This document shows, piece after piece, positions 1-7,299 of a DNA stretch of 14,247 nucleotides (positions within the stretch are counted from its first letter, which is position 1; each line of letters starts with the position of its first letter). The notes below the pieces were generated by a model. It searched no databases. It was not told the DNA's origin and saw only the letters and a program-made list of their open reading frames with translations. The stretch is from assembly GCA_046350595.1 (NCBI GenBank), contig JAXMAC010000090.1:1-14247 (forward strand), written 5' to 3'. The translations under genes were made by a program, and so were the position numbers. Source of the DNA: JAHFOW01 sp046350595. Its GTDB lineage: Bacteria > Planctomycetota > Brocadiia > Brocadiales > Brocadiaceae.

Positions 1-59
1 ACCAGCGTAGTCGAACGGCGCGCCTCCCCACTACATGGTCGTTTGAAATTCCTATACAT
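1..59 (-). CDS. Truncated third prepilin-like gene (5' end only)
   Basis: An ATG follows immediately, with no gap, after the TGA stop of the preceding prepilin gene and in the same frame. The frame stays open for 20 codons to the window edge and reads MYRNFKRPCSGEARRSTTLV. The basic, Arg-rich leader ending in RRS followed by TTLV resembles a class III (prepilin peptidase) signal of the form RR-[G/A/S]-x-T-L-V-E; the expected Glu at +5 would be the next codon, outside the window. If so, this is another minor pseudopilin, possibly GspJ/PilW-like, of the same operon. There is no good Shine-Dalgarno sequence, so translation would depend on coupling with the upstream gene. The stretch is about 65% GC in its first 40 bases, richer than its neighbours, partly because of Arg codons. 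The identity is an inference from 20 residues. Confidence 0.5.
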   Translation of the reverse strand, partial: MYRNFKRPCSGEARRSTTL

Positions 60-743
60 TCAATGTGGCGTTAAAAGGGTATTATAAAGCCCAACGACCG
101 TATCAGTCACCATATATGTCGCCGATGTTACCGTTCCGTATTCATATGATTGTTTTATCGTAATACTATTCGATGGTGCGTTAACGCCGGTAACCCGATA
201 CCAGATATTATTCTGCGCGTTGCAGATATATTTGTTGATGGATATATTATTGATATTTGAAACGTTGGTTATTGCTGTACTATTATAACTAAAATTCGCT
301 GTTCCTGTGGCAACCTTGTAGTTTTTGTAAACAGCGATTTGCTCTCTAAAGAGAAACGTTTCACTCACGGACGTTGCCGTACCATTACCATCCATATCTA
401 CCGGAACGAGGGACATATTCCATCCGTAGTGGCCTGATATGGTAACAGTCCCGCTAGCTGGAAAAATATAGCACATCGGCGTGGTAGTGCCGGATATGGT
501 GCTTACAATATCCTGAATATCATTATCCGGACCTCCGGTATTTCCAGCAGGATATTTATATAATGCATACGCAAGCGGTATTTCTGCCGAAATAGCGCCT
601 GTCGTCATTGTGGCAATCTTCGCAGTTTGATGTATCCCTACTGGAAATAGCGCCATCACGCCAAAGATCCCAATCACCAGCACAAAAATGGCGATAAGGA
701 CTTCTATTAAGGTAAAACCCTGTTTTATCTTTTTATCTGACAT
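60..743 (-). CDS. Prepilin-like protein, GspI/PilV type minor pseudopilin
   Basis: This 227-residue protein starts with a short basic leader and a type IV prepilin signal: KQG at 7-9, cleavage expected between G9 and F10, then FTLIEVLIAIF with the conserved Glu at +5 (E14). A hydrophobic helix of about 20 residues follows (10-32) and ends in an FPVGIH motif that I associate with planctomycete pseudopilins. The rest is a low-similarity globular domain rich in Thr, Ser and Asn. After cleavage and N-methylation by a prepilin peptidase (not in the window) it would sit in the inner membrane and join a pseudopilus or pilus. The start overlaps the end of the upstream prepilin gene by 19 nt, which implies translational coupling; no strong ribosome-binding site is seen. 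The family (prepilin) is clear, but assignment to GspI/PilV rather than another minor pilin is tentative. Confidence 0.85.
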   Translation of the reverse strand: MSDKKIKQGFTLIEVLIAIFVLVIGIFGVMALFPVGIHQTAKIATMTTGAISAEIPLAYALYKYPAGNTGGPDNDIQDIVSTISGTTTPMCYIFPASGTVTISGHYGWNMSLVPVDMDGNGTATSVSETFLFREQIAVYKNYKVATGTANFSYNSTAITNVSNINNISINKYICNAQNNIWYRVTGVNAPSNSITIKQSYEYGTVTSATYMVTDTVVGLYNTLLTPH

Positions 744-1234
744 GTGTTGCCAATAATCGTTTGACTGGTTGTAGAACCGGTCTTGATATCCTTTAAAGTA
801 ATAATAATATCTTGAGGTGTCATAATACCTGATGTATTGTGAGCGATACCATGTGGTTCAAAATAAACGGTTTTTGCGCCAGAGATAAAACTTTCAGAAC
901 CGCTTCCGACTACCTGATACTGCCAGAATCGGATGTATTTGGGTAGTTGATAGAGTTTTTTTACGGTCTTGTCCACATCTTCAATGGTAAATGTACATGG
1001 AGAAGGATTGGGTGTTGTATAATAATTGGCGTTCAAGGTTAAGGTACATTGCCTTCTTTTTGTTGTCGCAAAGGTTTTTGCGCAAAAAACACTGCTCTGG
1101 AGTGTATTCCTGCCCTCGTCAAGCCCACCGTGTAAAAAAACAGGTAATATAATACCCGTTAAAATTGCTATAATAACCATAACCATAACGAGTTCAATCA
1201 TGGTATAGCCTTGATTTTTATGGGAATATTTCAT
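725..1234 (-). CDS. Prepilin-like protein, GspH type minor pseudopilin
   Basis: This 169-residue protein has a class III signal: NQG at 7-9, cleavage expected between G9 and Y10, then YTMIELVMVMVIIAILTGII with Glu at +5 (E14). The hydrophobic helix spans about 10-31 and ends in LPVF. The size and the short globular domain after a GspH/FimT-like start suggest a minor pseudopilin that primes or tips the pseudopilus. It lies 14 nt after the gspF-like gene and overlaps the next prepilin gene by 19 nt, so it is part of the same transcript. The ATG lacks an obvious Shine-Dalgarno sequence, and coupling is likely. Prepilin membership is certain from the signal; the GspH label rests on size and order only. 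Confidence 0.85.
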   Translation of the reverse strand: MKYSHKNQGYTMIELVMVMVIIAILTGIILPVFLHGGLDEGRNTLQSSVFCAKTFATTKRRQCTLTLNANYYTTPNPSPCTFTIEDVDKTVKKLYQLPKYIRFWQYQVVGSGSESFISGAKTVYFEPHGIAHNTSGIMTPQDIIITLKDIKTGSTTSQTIIGNTCQIKR

Positions 1235-1248
1235 AAATATATATTCAT

Positions 1249-2508
1249 CTACGACCCACTGATACCCTGCATTAATTTTATGAGTGGCACAAACATGGCG
1301 ACAACAATGAAACCTACAGCGCCACCCAGAAATACGATCATCATGGGTTCTATAAGACTAACCATAGCCTCGACAGCTCTGTCTACCTCATCGTCGTAAC
1401 TTTCCGAAACCTTGATGAGCATCTTATCCAATTCGCCTGTTTCTTCTCCGACATCCACCATATTAATAACCATTTCGTTACATACCCTGGCTGCCCTGAG
1501 GGGCTTTGTTATGGTTTCACCTCCTCGTACACTGTCGTGAACCTGCTGGATGGCATGAGACATGGCGGCATTTCCTGTAGCATCTTTAACGTTAAGGAGC
1601 GCCTCTAAAATGGGTACGCCGCTCGATGTCAGTGTTGCAAGGGTACGGGTAAATCGTGAAACGGTTGATTTGTTGATAATTACCCCCAAAACGGGTATTT
1701 TAAACTTCATTCGATCAATAACCAGCCGTATCTTTTTAATCTTTCCCAATATTTTGTAAAGCGTAAATAAACCGATGGGAATAGAGGGTATATACATCCA
1801 TTTTGTCTTCAGTAACATGCTGAAATTAATAAGTATTTTAGTGGGCAGGGGAAGGTCGAGATTAAGTTCAGTAAATATACTTGCAAAATTTGGTATGATA
1901 AAAATCATCAGGCCTATCAAAATACCAATTGCAACAAACATAACTACCGTTGGATATATCATGGCGCTGACTATTTTTCTAATCAGACGCTCCATTTTTT
2001 CCCGAAAGTCGGCGAGTCGTTCCAGAATAACGTCTAATGAGCCACTTACTTCGCCTGCCTTCACGACGCTTACGTAGAGCTTATCAAAGACCCGTGGATG
2101 TCTTGCAAATGCGCCGGAAAGTGTGCTTCCGCTTTCAATATCCTCAATGACAGATGCCAGCGTCTTTTTAAGCAACCCTTTTTTTAACTGGGATAAAAGG
2201 ATTTTCAATCCACGTATAATGGGTAAACCGGCGTCCTGTAGTGTCGCAAGTTGTCTTGTAACGGTTGTTAAGTCTTTTGATTTAACCCCGCCAATGGTAA
2301 AAGACAACTTTTTCCTCTTTTTTTGGGTTGGTTCTAAAACGCCGGATATTTCTTTGATTTTGTGGCGGTAATAAATTTCTTTAACGTTGGTAGGAAAATA
2401 GCCCAGTCTGCGTATTTTGGTAATGGCTTCTTCAAGGGCATCTGCTTCGACTTGATCTTTTATGGGTTGCCCTTTCTTATCAACTGCGCTGTATTGAAAA
2501 GTTGGCAT
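1249..2508 (-). CDS. gspF: Type II secretion / type IV pilus inner-membrane platform protein GspF/PilC
   Basis: This polytopic inner-membrane protein couples the cytoplasmic assembly ATPase to pseudopilin or pilin polymerisation. Its 419 residues are the usual GspF length (about 400). The N-terminus (MPTFQYSAVDKKGQ, then LRRLGYFP-like KIRRLGYFP at 31-39) is canonical. Two repeated T2SSF domains follow, at about 80-205 and 283-405, each with the typical RQLATL..AGLPI / RTLATLTSSGVPI start and the GEVSGSL / GEETGEL signature. Hydrophobic segments at about 182-206, 236-254 and 382-410 fit the three-helix topology. The ATG is supported by AAAGGGG about 7 nt upstream. The gene lies 54 nt after the second ATPase gene and serves two ATPases with a single platform. 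The family is certain; whether the machine is a T2SS, a T4P or a hybrid cannot be decided without the secretin and major pilin. Confidence 0.95.
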   Translation of the reverse strand: MPTFQYSAVDKKGQPIKDQVEADALEEAITKIRRLGYFPTNVKEIYYRHKIKEISGVLEPTQKKRKKLSFTIGGVKSKDLTTVTRQLATLQDAGLPIIRGLKILLSQLKKGLLKKTLASVIEDIESGSTLSGAFARHPRVFDKLYVSVVKAGEVSGSLDVILERLADFREKMERLIRKIVSAMIYPTVVMFVAIGILIGLMIFIIPNFASIFTELNLDLPLPTKILINFSMLLKTKWMYIPSIPIGLFTLYKILGKIKKIRLVIDRMKFKIPVLGVIINKSTVSRFTRTLATLTSSGVPILEALLNVKDATGNAAMSHAIQQVHDSVRGGETITKPLRAARVCNEMVINMVDVGEETGELDKMLIKVSESYDDEVDRAVEAMVSLIEPMMIVFLGGAVGFIVVAMFVPLIKLMQGISGS

Positions 2509-2562
2509 GGTTAGCCCCTTTCAAAAAAATGTATAAAAGTCTGAGACAATATCCTGACAATT

Positions 2563-4299
2563 CTATATTAATATTGTTTCTCGAACGACTTCCTCTATTG
2601 TGGTCATCCCGTTATATGCTGCCATAAGACCACTTTCTCGTAAGGTGTTCATTCCATTTTTCTTTGCAACCAATCGTATCGTATTCGTAGCAACCTGCTC
2701 AATAATCAGATGTCGTATCTCGTCATTCATGACCAGTATTTCATATATGCCCATGCGACCACGGTAACCCACATTTCTGCAGTTTGCACAGCCTTTACCA
2801 CGAAAGAATTTCTTTCCTTTTACATCCTGCTCCGTAAGGTTCAATTCCATTAAGGACTCTTTAGACGGCATGTATTCTTCTTTACATTTTGTACATATCT
2901 TTCGTACCAGTCGCTGGCTAATAACACCCTCTACGGTAGCGGCAATGAGATACGGCTTGATACCCATATCTACAAGGCGTGTTACGGTGGTAGGCGCATC
3001 ATTCGTATGTAATGTACTAAAAACCAGGTGTCCTGTCAATGCAGATTGTATGGCAATACGGGCTGTTTCCTCATCCCTGATTTCTCCCACAAGGATAATA
3101 TCAGGGTCTTGTCTTAAAATAGCCCTCAGGCAATTCGCAAATGTCACCCCAATTACCGGGTTCACCTGAACCTGAATGAGTCCGTCAATATCGTATTCCA
3201 CCGGGTCTTCAGTGGTGATAATCTTCGTGTTGATGTCGTTTAAAAAATTTAAAGCTGCGTACAAACTCGTTGTTTTCCCCGAACCCGTGGGGCCTGTGAC
3301 AAGAATTATTCCATTCGGCTTGATCATCAATTGACGCATCAATATTAATTCTTCCGGGCGAAATCCTAACGTTTCCATGTTAAGGGGCACTAAAGACTTA
3401 TTCAGGAGACGCATGACAACGCTTTCTCCATATTTTGTCGGGAGTGTAGAAACACGCAGGTCAACGAATGTTCCGCCAACATTGATCTGAACACGGCCAT
3501 CCTGCGGTAATCTCCGTACAGAAATGTCCATACCGGATATAAGCTTTAACCGGGAAATAATCGGTATTCCCATTTGTTTTGGCGGAGAAATTTTTTCGTA
3601 GAGAATGCCATCGATGCGGTATCTCACCTTGAACCCATCTTCAAACGACTCAAAGTGGATGTCGCTTGCCTTGTCTGATACCGCATCCAGCAACATGAGG
3701 CCGACCCATTTTTTTATCGGCGCTGCATCTGACAATTTTCTTAATTCTTCAATATCAATGTAATCATCTTTTGTTGTTTCAAGAGACACACATTCTCCAC
3801 CGAATTCTAATAATAATTGTTCAATGGATTCGTGTCTATGCGGATAGTATTTTTCCAGGGCATGATTAATATGATCTTTATGGCAAAGGGCGGGTTTTAT
3901 TGAATGCTTCAGGATCAATCTCAAATCATCGAGGATTTGGTAATTTAATGCATCTGCAAGGACAATGGTGACCGTGTCATCGGTAAATTCGACAGGAACG
4001 ATACGGTAGAGCTGGGCAAGGGCGGGGGGCACAATATTAATTATTTCAGGAGGTATACTCATATCTTCAATGTCGATGATTTTTAATCCAAGATATTCAC
4101 TCAGGGCATGGAGTATCTGCTCGTTCGTTATATACTGGAGGTCAACGAGGATATCACCTATTAAACCGCCTTTCTGTTTTTGAACTGCCAGCGCTTCGAG
4201 GATTTGATTTTCGGTAACCAGACCTTTGTCTTTGAGTATCTGACCAAACAATCTCCTTTTGGCGTCAGTTTTTACCTTTGTTTTTTCTTTTAATTGCAT
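2563..4299 (-). CDS. gspE: Assembly ATPase GspE/PilB family, second of a tandem pair
   Basis: This 578-residue hexameric secretion or pilus-extension ATPase acts on the cytoplasmic face of the inner membrane. The N-terminal region (about 15-75) is a MshEN/GspE-N module of two similar motifs, FGQILKDKGLVTENQI and IGDILVDLQYITNEQI. The catalytic core shows SDIHFES at 212-218, the Arg-finger region RRLPQDGR at 262-269, Walker A GPTGSGKT at 336-343, a TEDPVEY Asp box at 363-369, Walker B in DPDIILVGEIRD at 398-409, and a TGHLVFSTLHTNDA His box at 422-435. A zinc-binding tetracysteine site is formed by C469, C472, C504 and C507, which marks PilB/GspE rather than retraction ATPases of the PilT type. 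The start lies 2 nt after the stop of the first ATPase gene, and the nearest AGGAG is about 13 nt away inside that gene, so coupling is likely. All catalytic motifs are intact. Confidence 0.95.
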   Translation of the reverse strand: MQLKEKTKVKTDAKRRLFGQILKDKGLVTENQILEALAVQKQKGGLIGDILVDLQYITNEQILHALSEYLGLKIIDIEDMSIPPEIINIVPPALAQLYRIVPVEFTDDTVTIVLADALNYQILDDLRLILKHSIKPALCHKDHINHALEKYYPHRHESIEQLLLEFGGECVSLETTKDDYIDIEELRKLSDAAPIKKWVGLMLLDAVSDKASDIHFESFEDGFKVRYRIDGILYEKISPPKQMGIPIISRLKLISGMDISVRRLPQDGRVQINVGGTFVDLRVSTLPTKYGESVVMRLLNKSLVPLNMETLGFRPEELILMRQLMIKPNGIILVTGPTGSGKTTSLYAALNFLNDINTKIITTEDPVEYDIDGLIQVQVNPVIGVTFANCLRAILRQDPDIILVGEIRDEETARIAIQSALTGHLVFSTLHTNDAPTTVTRLVDMGIKPYLIAATVEGVISQRLVRKICTKCKEEYMPSKESLMELNLTEQDVKGKKFFRGKGCANCRNVGYRGRMGIYEILVMNDEIRHLIIEQVATNTIRLVAKKNGMNTLRESGLMAAYNGMTTIEEVVRETILI

Positions 4300-4301
4300 G
4301 G

Positions 4302-6020
4302 TTAGTCTTCTACTCCTACGATACGAAATACCTCCTCTACCGTGGTTTTGCCATCCCTGGCCTTCTTCAAACCGTCTTCTTTCAGGGTTGTCATACCGAA
4401 AGACCTGGCAGCCTTCCTGATCTCATCGTTTTCAGCCATTCTGTATATCATATCACGTAACGTCTCATTCATGTCCAGTAACTCATAAACTCCCATCCTG
4501 CCAAAATACCCAATATTATTACAGTTCTTGCATCCCTTTCCTTTATAAAAGGTGAAGTCCGTTAATGCATCGATTTCAAACCCCATTTCAATTAATTGTT
4601 GAGGGTCGTAGTTGATGGGCTCTTTACAATGGATACAGAGTGTCCGTACCAAACGTTGGGCCATTACACCCTGCAATGAGGTTGCAACGAGAAAGGACTT
4701 TATACCCATATCAATCAGTCGGGTAATAGCAGAAGGGGCGTCGTTTGTGTGGAGGGTGCTGAGTACGAGATGTCCCGTTAAAGCGGCTGCAATAGCTGTA
4801 TCCGCTGTTTCTGCGTCACGAATCTCGCCGACAAGAATAATATTTGGATCCTGCCTCAACATAGTTCTGAGCACGGTGGGAAAATTAAAACCACTCTTTT
4901 CGTTAATTTCCGATTGATTAATACCAGGAATGGTGTATTCCACAGGGTCTTCAGCCGTAATAATTTTTGTATCTGTTTTATTCAGTTCGTGAATGGCGGC
5001 ATACAAGGTGGTTGTTTTACCGCTCCCTGTAGGACCGGTAAGGAGCAATATGCCATTGGGTCGTTTGATAATAGATTGGAAACGGGCGTAATCATTCTCG
5101 TAAAATCCCAGGTTTTTAAGACTCTTCATGGCCATGGATTTTTCAAGGAGGCGCATAACCAGGCTTTCGCCATAAATAGAATTTAAAGCAGACACGCGGA
5201 TATCCAATTCCTTACCTTCGTATTTGATGCTGATACGGCCGTCCTGCGGTCTCCTTTTTTCTGAAATGTCCATATTAGACAATATTTTAATCCTGGAAAT
5301 AATGGGGTCCTGCAAACGCTTGGGAAGCACATGCGCCTCATGGCATACCCCGTCGATACGGTATCGAACCCGTAGTCGGTTAGACATCGGTTCAATATGA
5401 ATGTCGCTCGCACGCGAGGCCACGGCCTTGTTAATAATTAATGAAACCAGTTGAATGACAGGCCCTTCATCTTCGATCGATATTGATTCTCCAAACTGTG
5501 TTTCAAATGCCTCTATGCCCTCCTCCGCTCCGGGTGGCTTAAAAATGGTAAGTTCCCTTAATAATACATCTACGCTTTCTGTATATTCTTTATCATAGTA
5601 CTTGCGAATAGCATTCCTCAGACTCTCAGGTAAGGCAAGGACATATTTTATATCTGAATTGAGCATAAATCGAACGTTGTCAATCAACGCAAGATCCGGA
5701 GGACCGCCAACAGCAACAGTAATGACATTGTTGACTTTTGAAATAGGTAAAATATTGTGTTTCTTTACGAATTGTGCGGGTAATAAATCAATGACACCCT
5801 GGGGAACATCCATTTTGTCAAGATCAACAAGGGTTGAATCATAGTATGAGGCAAGACAATGAAAGATTTCTGAATATGTCGCGTATCCCAACTTAACCAG
5901 CGCATCTTCCAATCGTATAGAGTCCCTTTTTCGAATATCATTGGCATTGTTTAATTGCTCTCTCGTAATTAAACCGATATTTAACAAGGCGTCTTCTATT
6001 TGATAAATGGGTGTTTTCAT
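4302..6020 (-). CDS. gspE: Assembly ATPase GspE/PilB family, first of a tandem pair
   Basis: This 572-residue paralogue of the following ATPase is the first gene of the operon. A degenerate GspE-N module occupies about 5-70, where the glycine of each motif is replaced (IEDALLNIGLIT and LEDALVKLGYAT). The catalytic core is complete: SDIHIEP at 205-211, KRRPQDGR at 255-262, Walker A GPTGSGKT at 329-336, AEDPVEY at 356-362, Walker B in DPNIILVGEIRD at 391-402, TGHLVLSTLHTNDA at 415-428, and zinc cysteines C462, C465, C497 and C500. It should therefore be an active, extension-type ATPase. The two paralogues match closely across the core motifs but diverge at the N-terminus. The ATG at 6020 follows a promoter leader of about 73 nt with no strong Shine-Dalgarno sequence. 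Whether it forms its own hexamer, mixes with its neighbour, or drives a different machine is unknown. Confidence 0.95.
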   Translation of the reverse strand: MKTPIYQIEDALLNIGLITREQLNNANDIRKRDSIRLEDALVKLGYATYSEIFHCLASYYDSTLVDLDKMDVPQGVIDLLPAQFVKKHNILPISKVNNVITVAVGGPPDLALIDNVRFMLNSDIKYVLALPESLRNAIRKYYDKEYTESVDVLLRELTIFKPPGAEEGIEAFETQFGESISIEDEGPVIQLVSLIINKAVASRASDIHIEPMSNRLRVRYRIDGVCHEAHVLPKRLQDPIISRIKILSNMDISEKRRPQDGRISIKYEGKELDIRVSALNSIYGESLVMRLLEKSMAMKSLKNLGFYENDYARFQSIIKRPNGILLLTGPTGSGKTTTLYAAIHELNKTDTKIITAEDPVEYTIPGINQSEINEKSGFNFPTVLRTMLRQDPNIILVGEIRDAETADTAIAAALTGHLVLSTLHTNDAPSAITRLIDMGIKSFLVATSLQGVMAQRLVRTLCIHCKEPINYDPQQLIEMGFEIDALTDFTFYKGKGCKNCNNIGYFGRMGVYELLDMNETLRDMIYRMAENDEIRKAARSFGMTTLKEDGLKKARDGKTTVEEVFRIVGVED

Positions 6021-6099
6021 GTTGAATTTGTTTCTATTATTTCATTACAATAAAAAAGTTTTCGTTTTATTCATTGTTTAAATAATGAAATGAACCCGA

Positions 6100-6128
6100 A
6101 TTATACTATACTATGATGCAAGCATCAA
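6100..6128 (-). promoter_or_regulatory. Sigma70-type promoter of the secretion/pilus operon
   Basis: On the minus strand TTGATG (6123-6128) and a perfect TATAAT (6100-6105) are separated by exactly 17 nt. Transcription would start near 6093, leaving a leader of about 73 nt before the first ATPase gene. It is the best promoter-like site in the window by match and spacing. It has not been tested, and the AT-rich context raises the chance of a fortuitous match. Confidence 0.6.
6114..6127. repeat. Operator-like inverted repeat TGATGC-AA-GCATCA
   Basis: Two perfect 6-bp arms (6114-6119 and 6122-6127) are separated by 2 bp, inside the spacer and -35 of the minus-strand promoter and about 50 bp from the cobT start. 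The position is that of a repressor or activator site that could act on either divergent unit. It could also be chance in a short AT-rich region; no second copy was seen in the window. Confidence 0.4.
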
Positions 6129-6174
6129 TTTTCTATTTTTTGCTTTTTTATTATAACCTCATTATGACAATAAC

Positions 6175-7257
6175 ATGAATATTTTAAAAAATACTTTAGA
6201 ACACATTGATAATATCCAGATAGATTCAAACGGAAATATTAAGTCACGGTTTAATGCCTTTGCCATACCATCGGGAAGTCTTGGAAGACTGGAAGAGTTG
6301 GCTACGCTGTATGCCTCTATCAAGGACACCGTAAACTGCACAATAAAACATAAAAAAATATTTACCATGGCAGGCGACCATGGGGTTGCAGCAGAAGGCG
6401 TAAGCGCCTTTCCCCAGGAAGTTACCTTGCAAATGGTGAAAAATTTCATGGAAGGGGGGGCTGCTATCAATATCCTGGCACGGCATATCGGCGCCCAGGT
6501 AATTGTGGTTGATTGCGGAGTTGCGTCACCGGTGGATACACAATCGCTCAGTGTCTTAACGAAAGACCGTCAGCTGAAAATAAAAAAAATCGGGGCTGGC
6601 ACAAGAAATATGGCCGTTGGACCTGCCATGTCAAGGGAAGATGCAGTTAAATCAATTGAGGGTGGCATAGAATTAATCGAGGCGGAGATTAAAGAAGGAT
6701 TGGATATTATAGGCACGGGTGATATGGGAATTGCCAATACGACTCCCAGCAGCGCGATCCTTGCAGTTCTCGGTAAACTGGACGTTGAACGGGCAACCGG
6801 ACGTGGTACAGGTTTAAGTGATGAATTGTTACGAAGAAAGATTCATATTATAAAAAAGGCGATTGAAATAAATCAACCCAATCCCAATGACCCGATAGAT
6901 GTGTTGGCAAAGATAGGGGGGTTTGAAATCGGCGGTATTGCCGGTTTATGTTTAGGCGCTGCACGCCATCATATTCCTGTTGTTCTCGATGGTTTTATTT
7001 CAACGGCAGGCGCCTTGATAGCGTGCGCATTAGAACCAAAAGTAAATAAGTATTTGATTGCCGCGCATGTCTCAGCAGAACAGGGACACAAGATAATGTT
7101 AAAACTTTTGAAAAAAATACCCTTATTAGATCTTAATATGAGATTAGGAGAAGGCACGGGCGCTGCGCTGGGTATAAGTATGGTCGAGGCGGGAGTGAAA
7201 TTACTCAATGAAATGGTAACGTTTCACGAGGCAGGGGTATCAGAACCACGTAGATAA
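6175..7257 (+). CDS. cobT: Nicotinate-nucleotide--dimethylbenzimidazole phosphoribosyltransferase CobT
   Basis: CobT transfers phosphoribose from nicotinate mononucleotide to 5,6-dimethylbenzimidazole (or another lower-ligand base), giving the alpha-ribazole phosphate used in the cobalamin nucleotide loop. It is a cytoplasmic dimer, and 360 residues is the standard length. The family signatures are all present: PSGSLGRLEELA at 32-43, AGDHGVAAEGVSAFPQEVT at 66-84, GTGDMGIANTTPSSA at 180-194, GGFEIGGIAG at 248-257, DGFISTAGAL at 272-281, and LGEGTGAALG at 324-333. E326 stands at the place of the known catalytic glutamate. The ATG gives a normal N-terminus but has no clear Shine-Dalgarno sequence; a weak -10 (TATAAC, 6152-6157) lies close upstream. 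It is the only plus-strand gene and the only cobalamin gene here, with no B12 riboswitch in its 154-nt upstream region. It may serve de novo synthesis or salvage. Confidence 0.97.
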   Translation: MNILKNTLEHIDNIQIDSNGNIKSRFNAFAIPSGSLGRLEELATLYASIKDTVNCTIKHKKIFTMAGDHGVAAEGVSAFPQEVTLQMVKNFMEGGAAINILARHIGAQVIVVDCGVASPVDTQSLSVLTKDRQLKIKKIGAGTRNMAVGPAMSREDAVKSIEGGIELIEAEIKEGLDIIGTGDMGIANTTPSSAILAVLGKLDVERATGRGTGLSDELLRRKIHIIKKAIEINQPNPNDPIDVLAKIGGFEIGGIAGLCLGAARHHIPVVLDGFISTAGALIACALEPKVNKYLIAAHVSAEQGHKIMLKLLKKIPLLDLNMRLGEGTGAALGISMVEAGVKLLNEMVTFHEAGVSEPRR

Positions 7258-7299
7258 AAAGAGGCAGAATTGTATATTTCTTTTGGTCGGTATCCCGTT

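Noticed and set aside
1..40. GC-rich interspersed repeat (GCGTAGTCGAACGG resembles a common palindromic repeat half)
   Set aside because: The stretch is better explained as Arg-rich coding sequence of a truncated prepilin leader, and no partner half is visible in the window.
2870..5186. Plus-strand open frames inside the two ATPase genes (for example 2870-3169, 4612-4917, 4914-5186)
   Set aside because: They are antisense to strongly conserved ATPase motifs. Similar frames appear at the equivalent places of both paralogues, as expected for shadows of conserved coding sequence.
6021..6174. Cobalamin riboswitch upstream of cobT
   Set aside because: Only 154 nt are available, shared with a divergent promoter, and no B12-box or compatible stems were seen.
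7258..7299. Bidirectional terminator between convergent cobT and the Wzi-like gene
   Set aside because: The 42-nt gap shows no stable inverted repeat before a T-tract on either strand.
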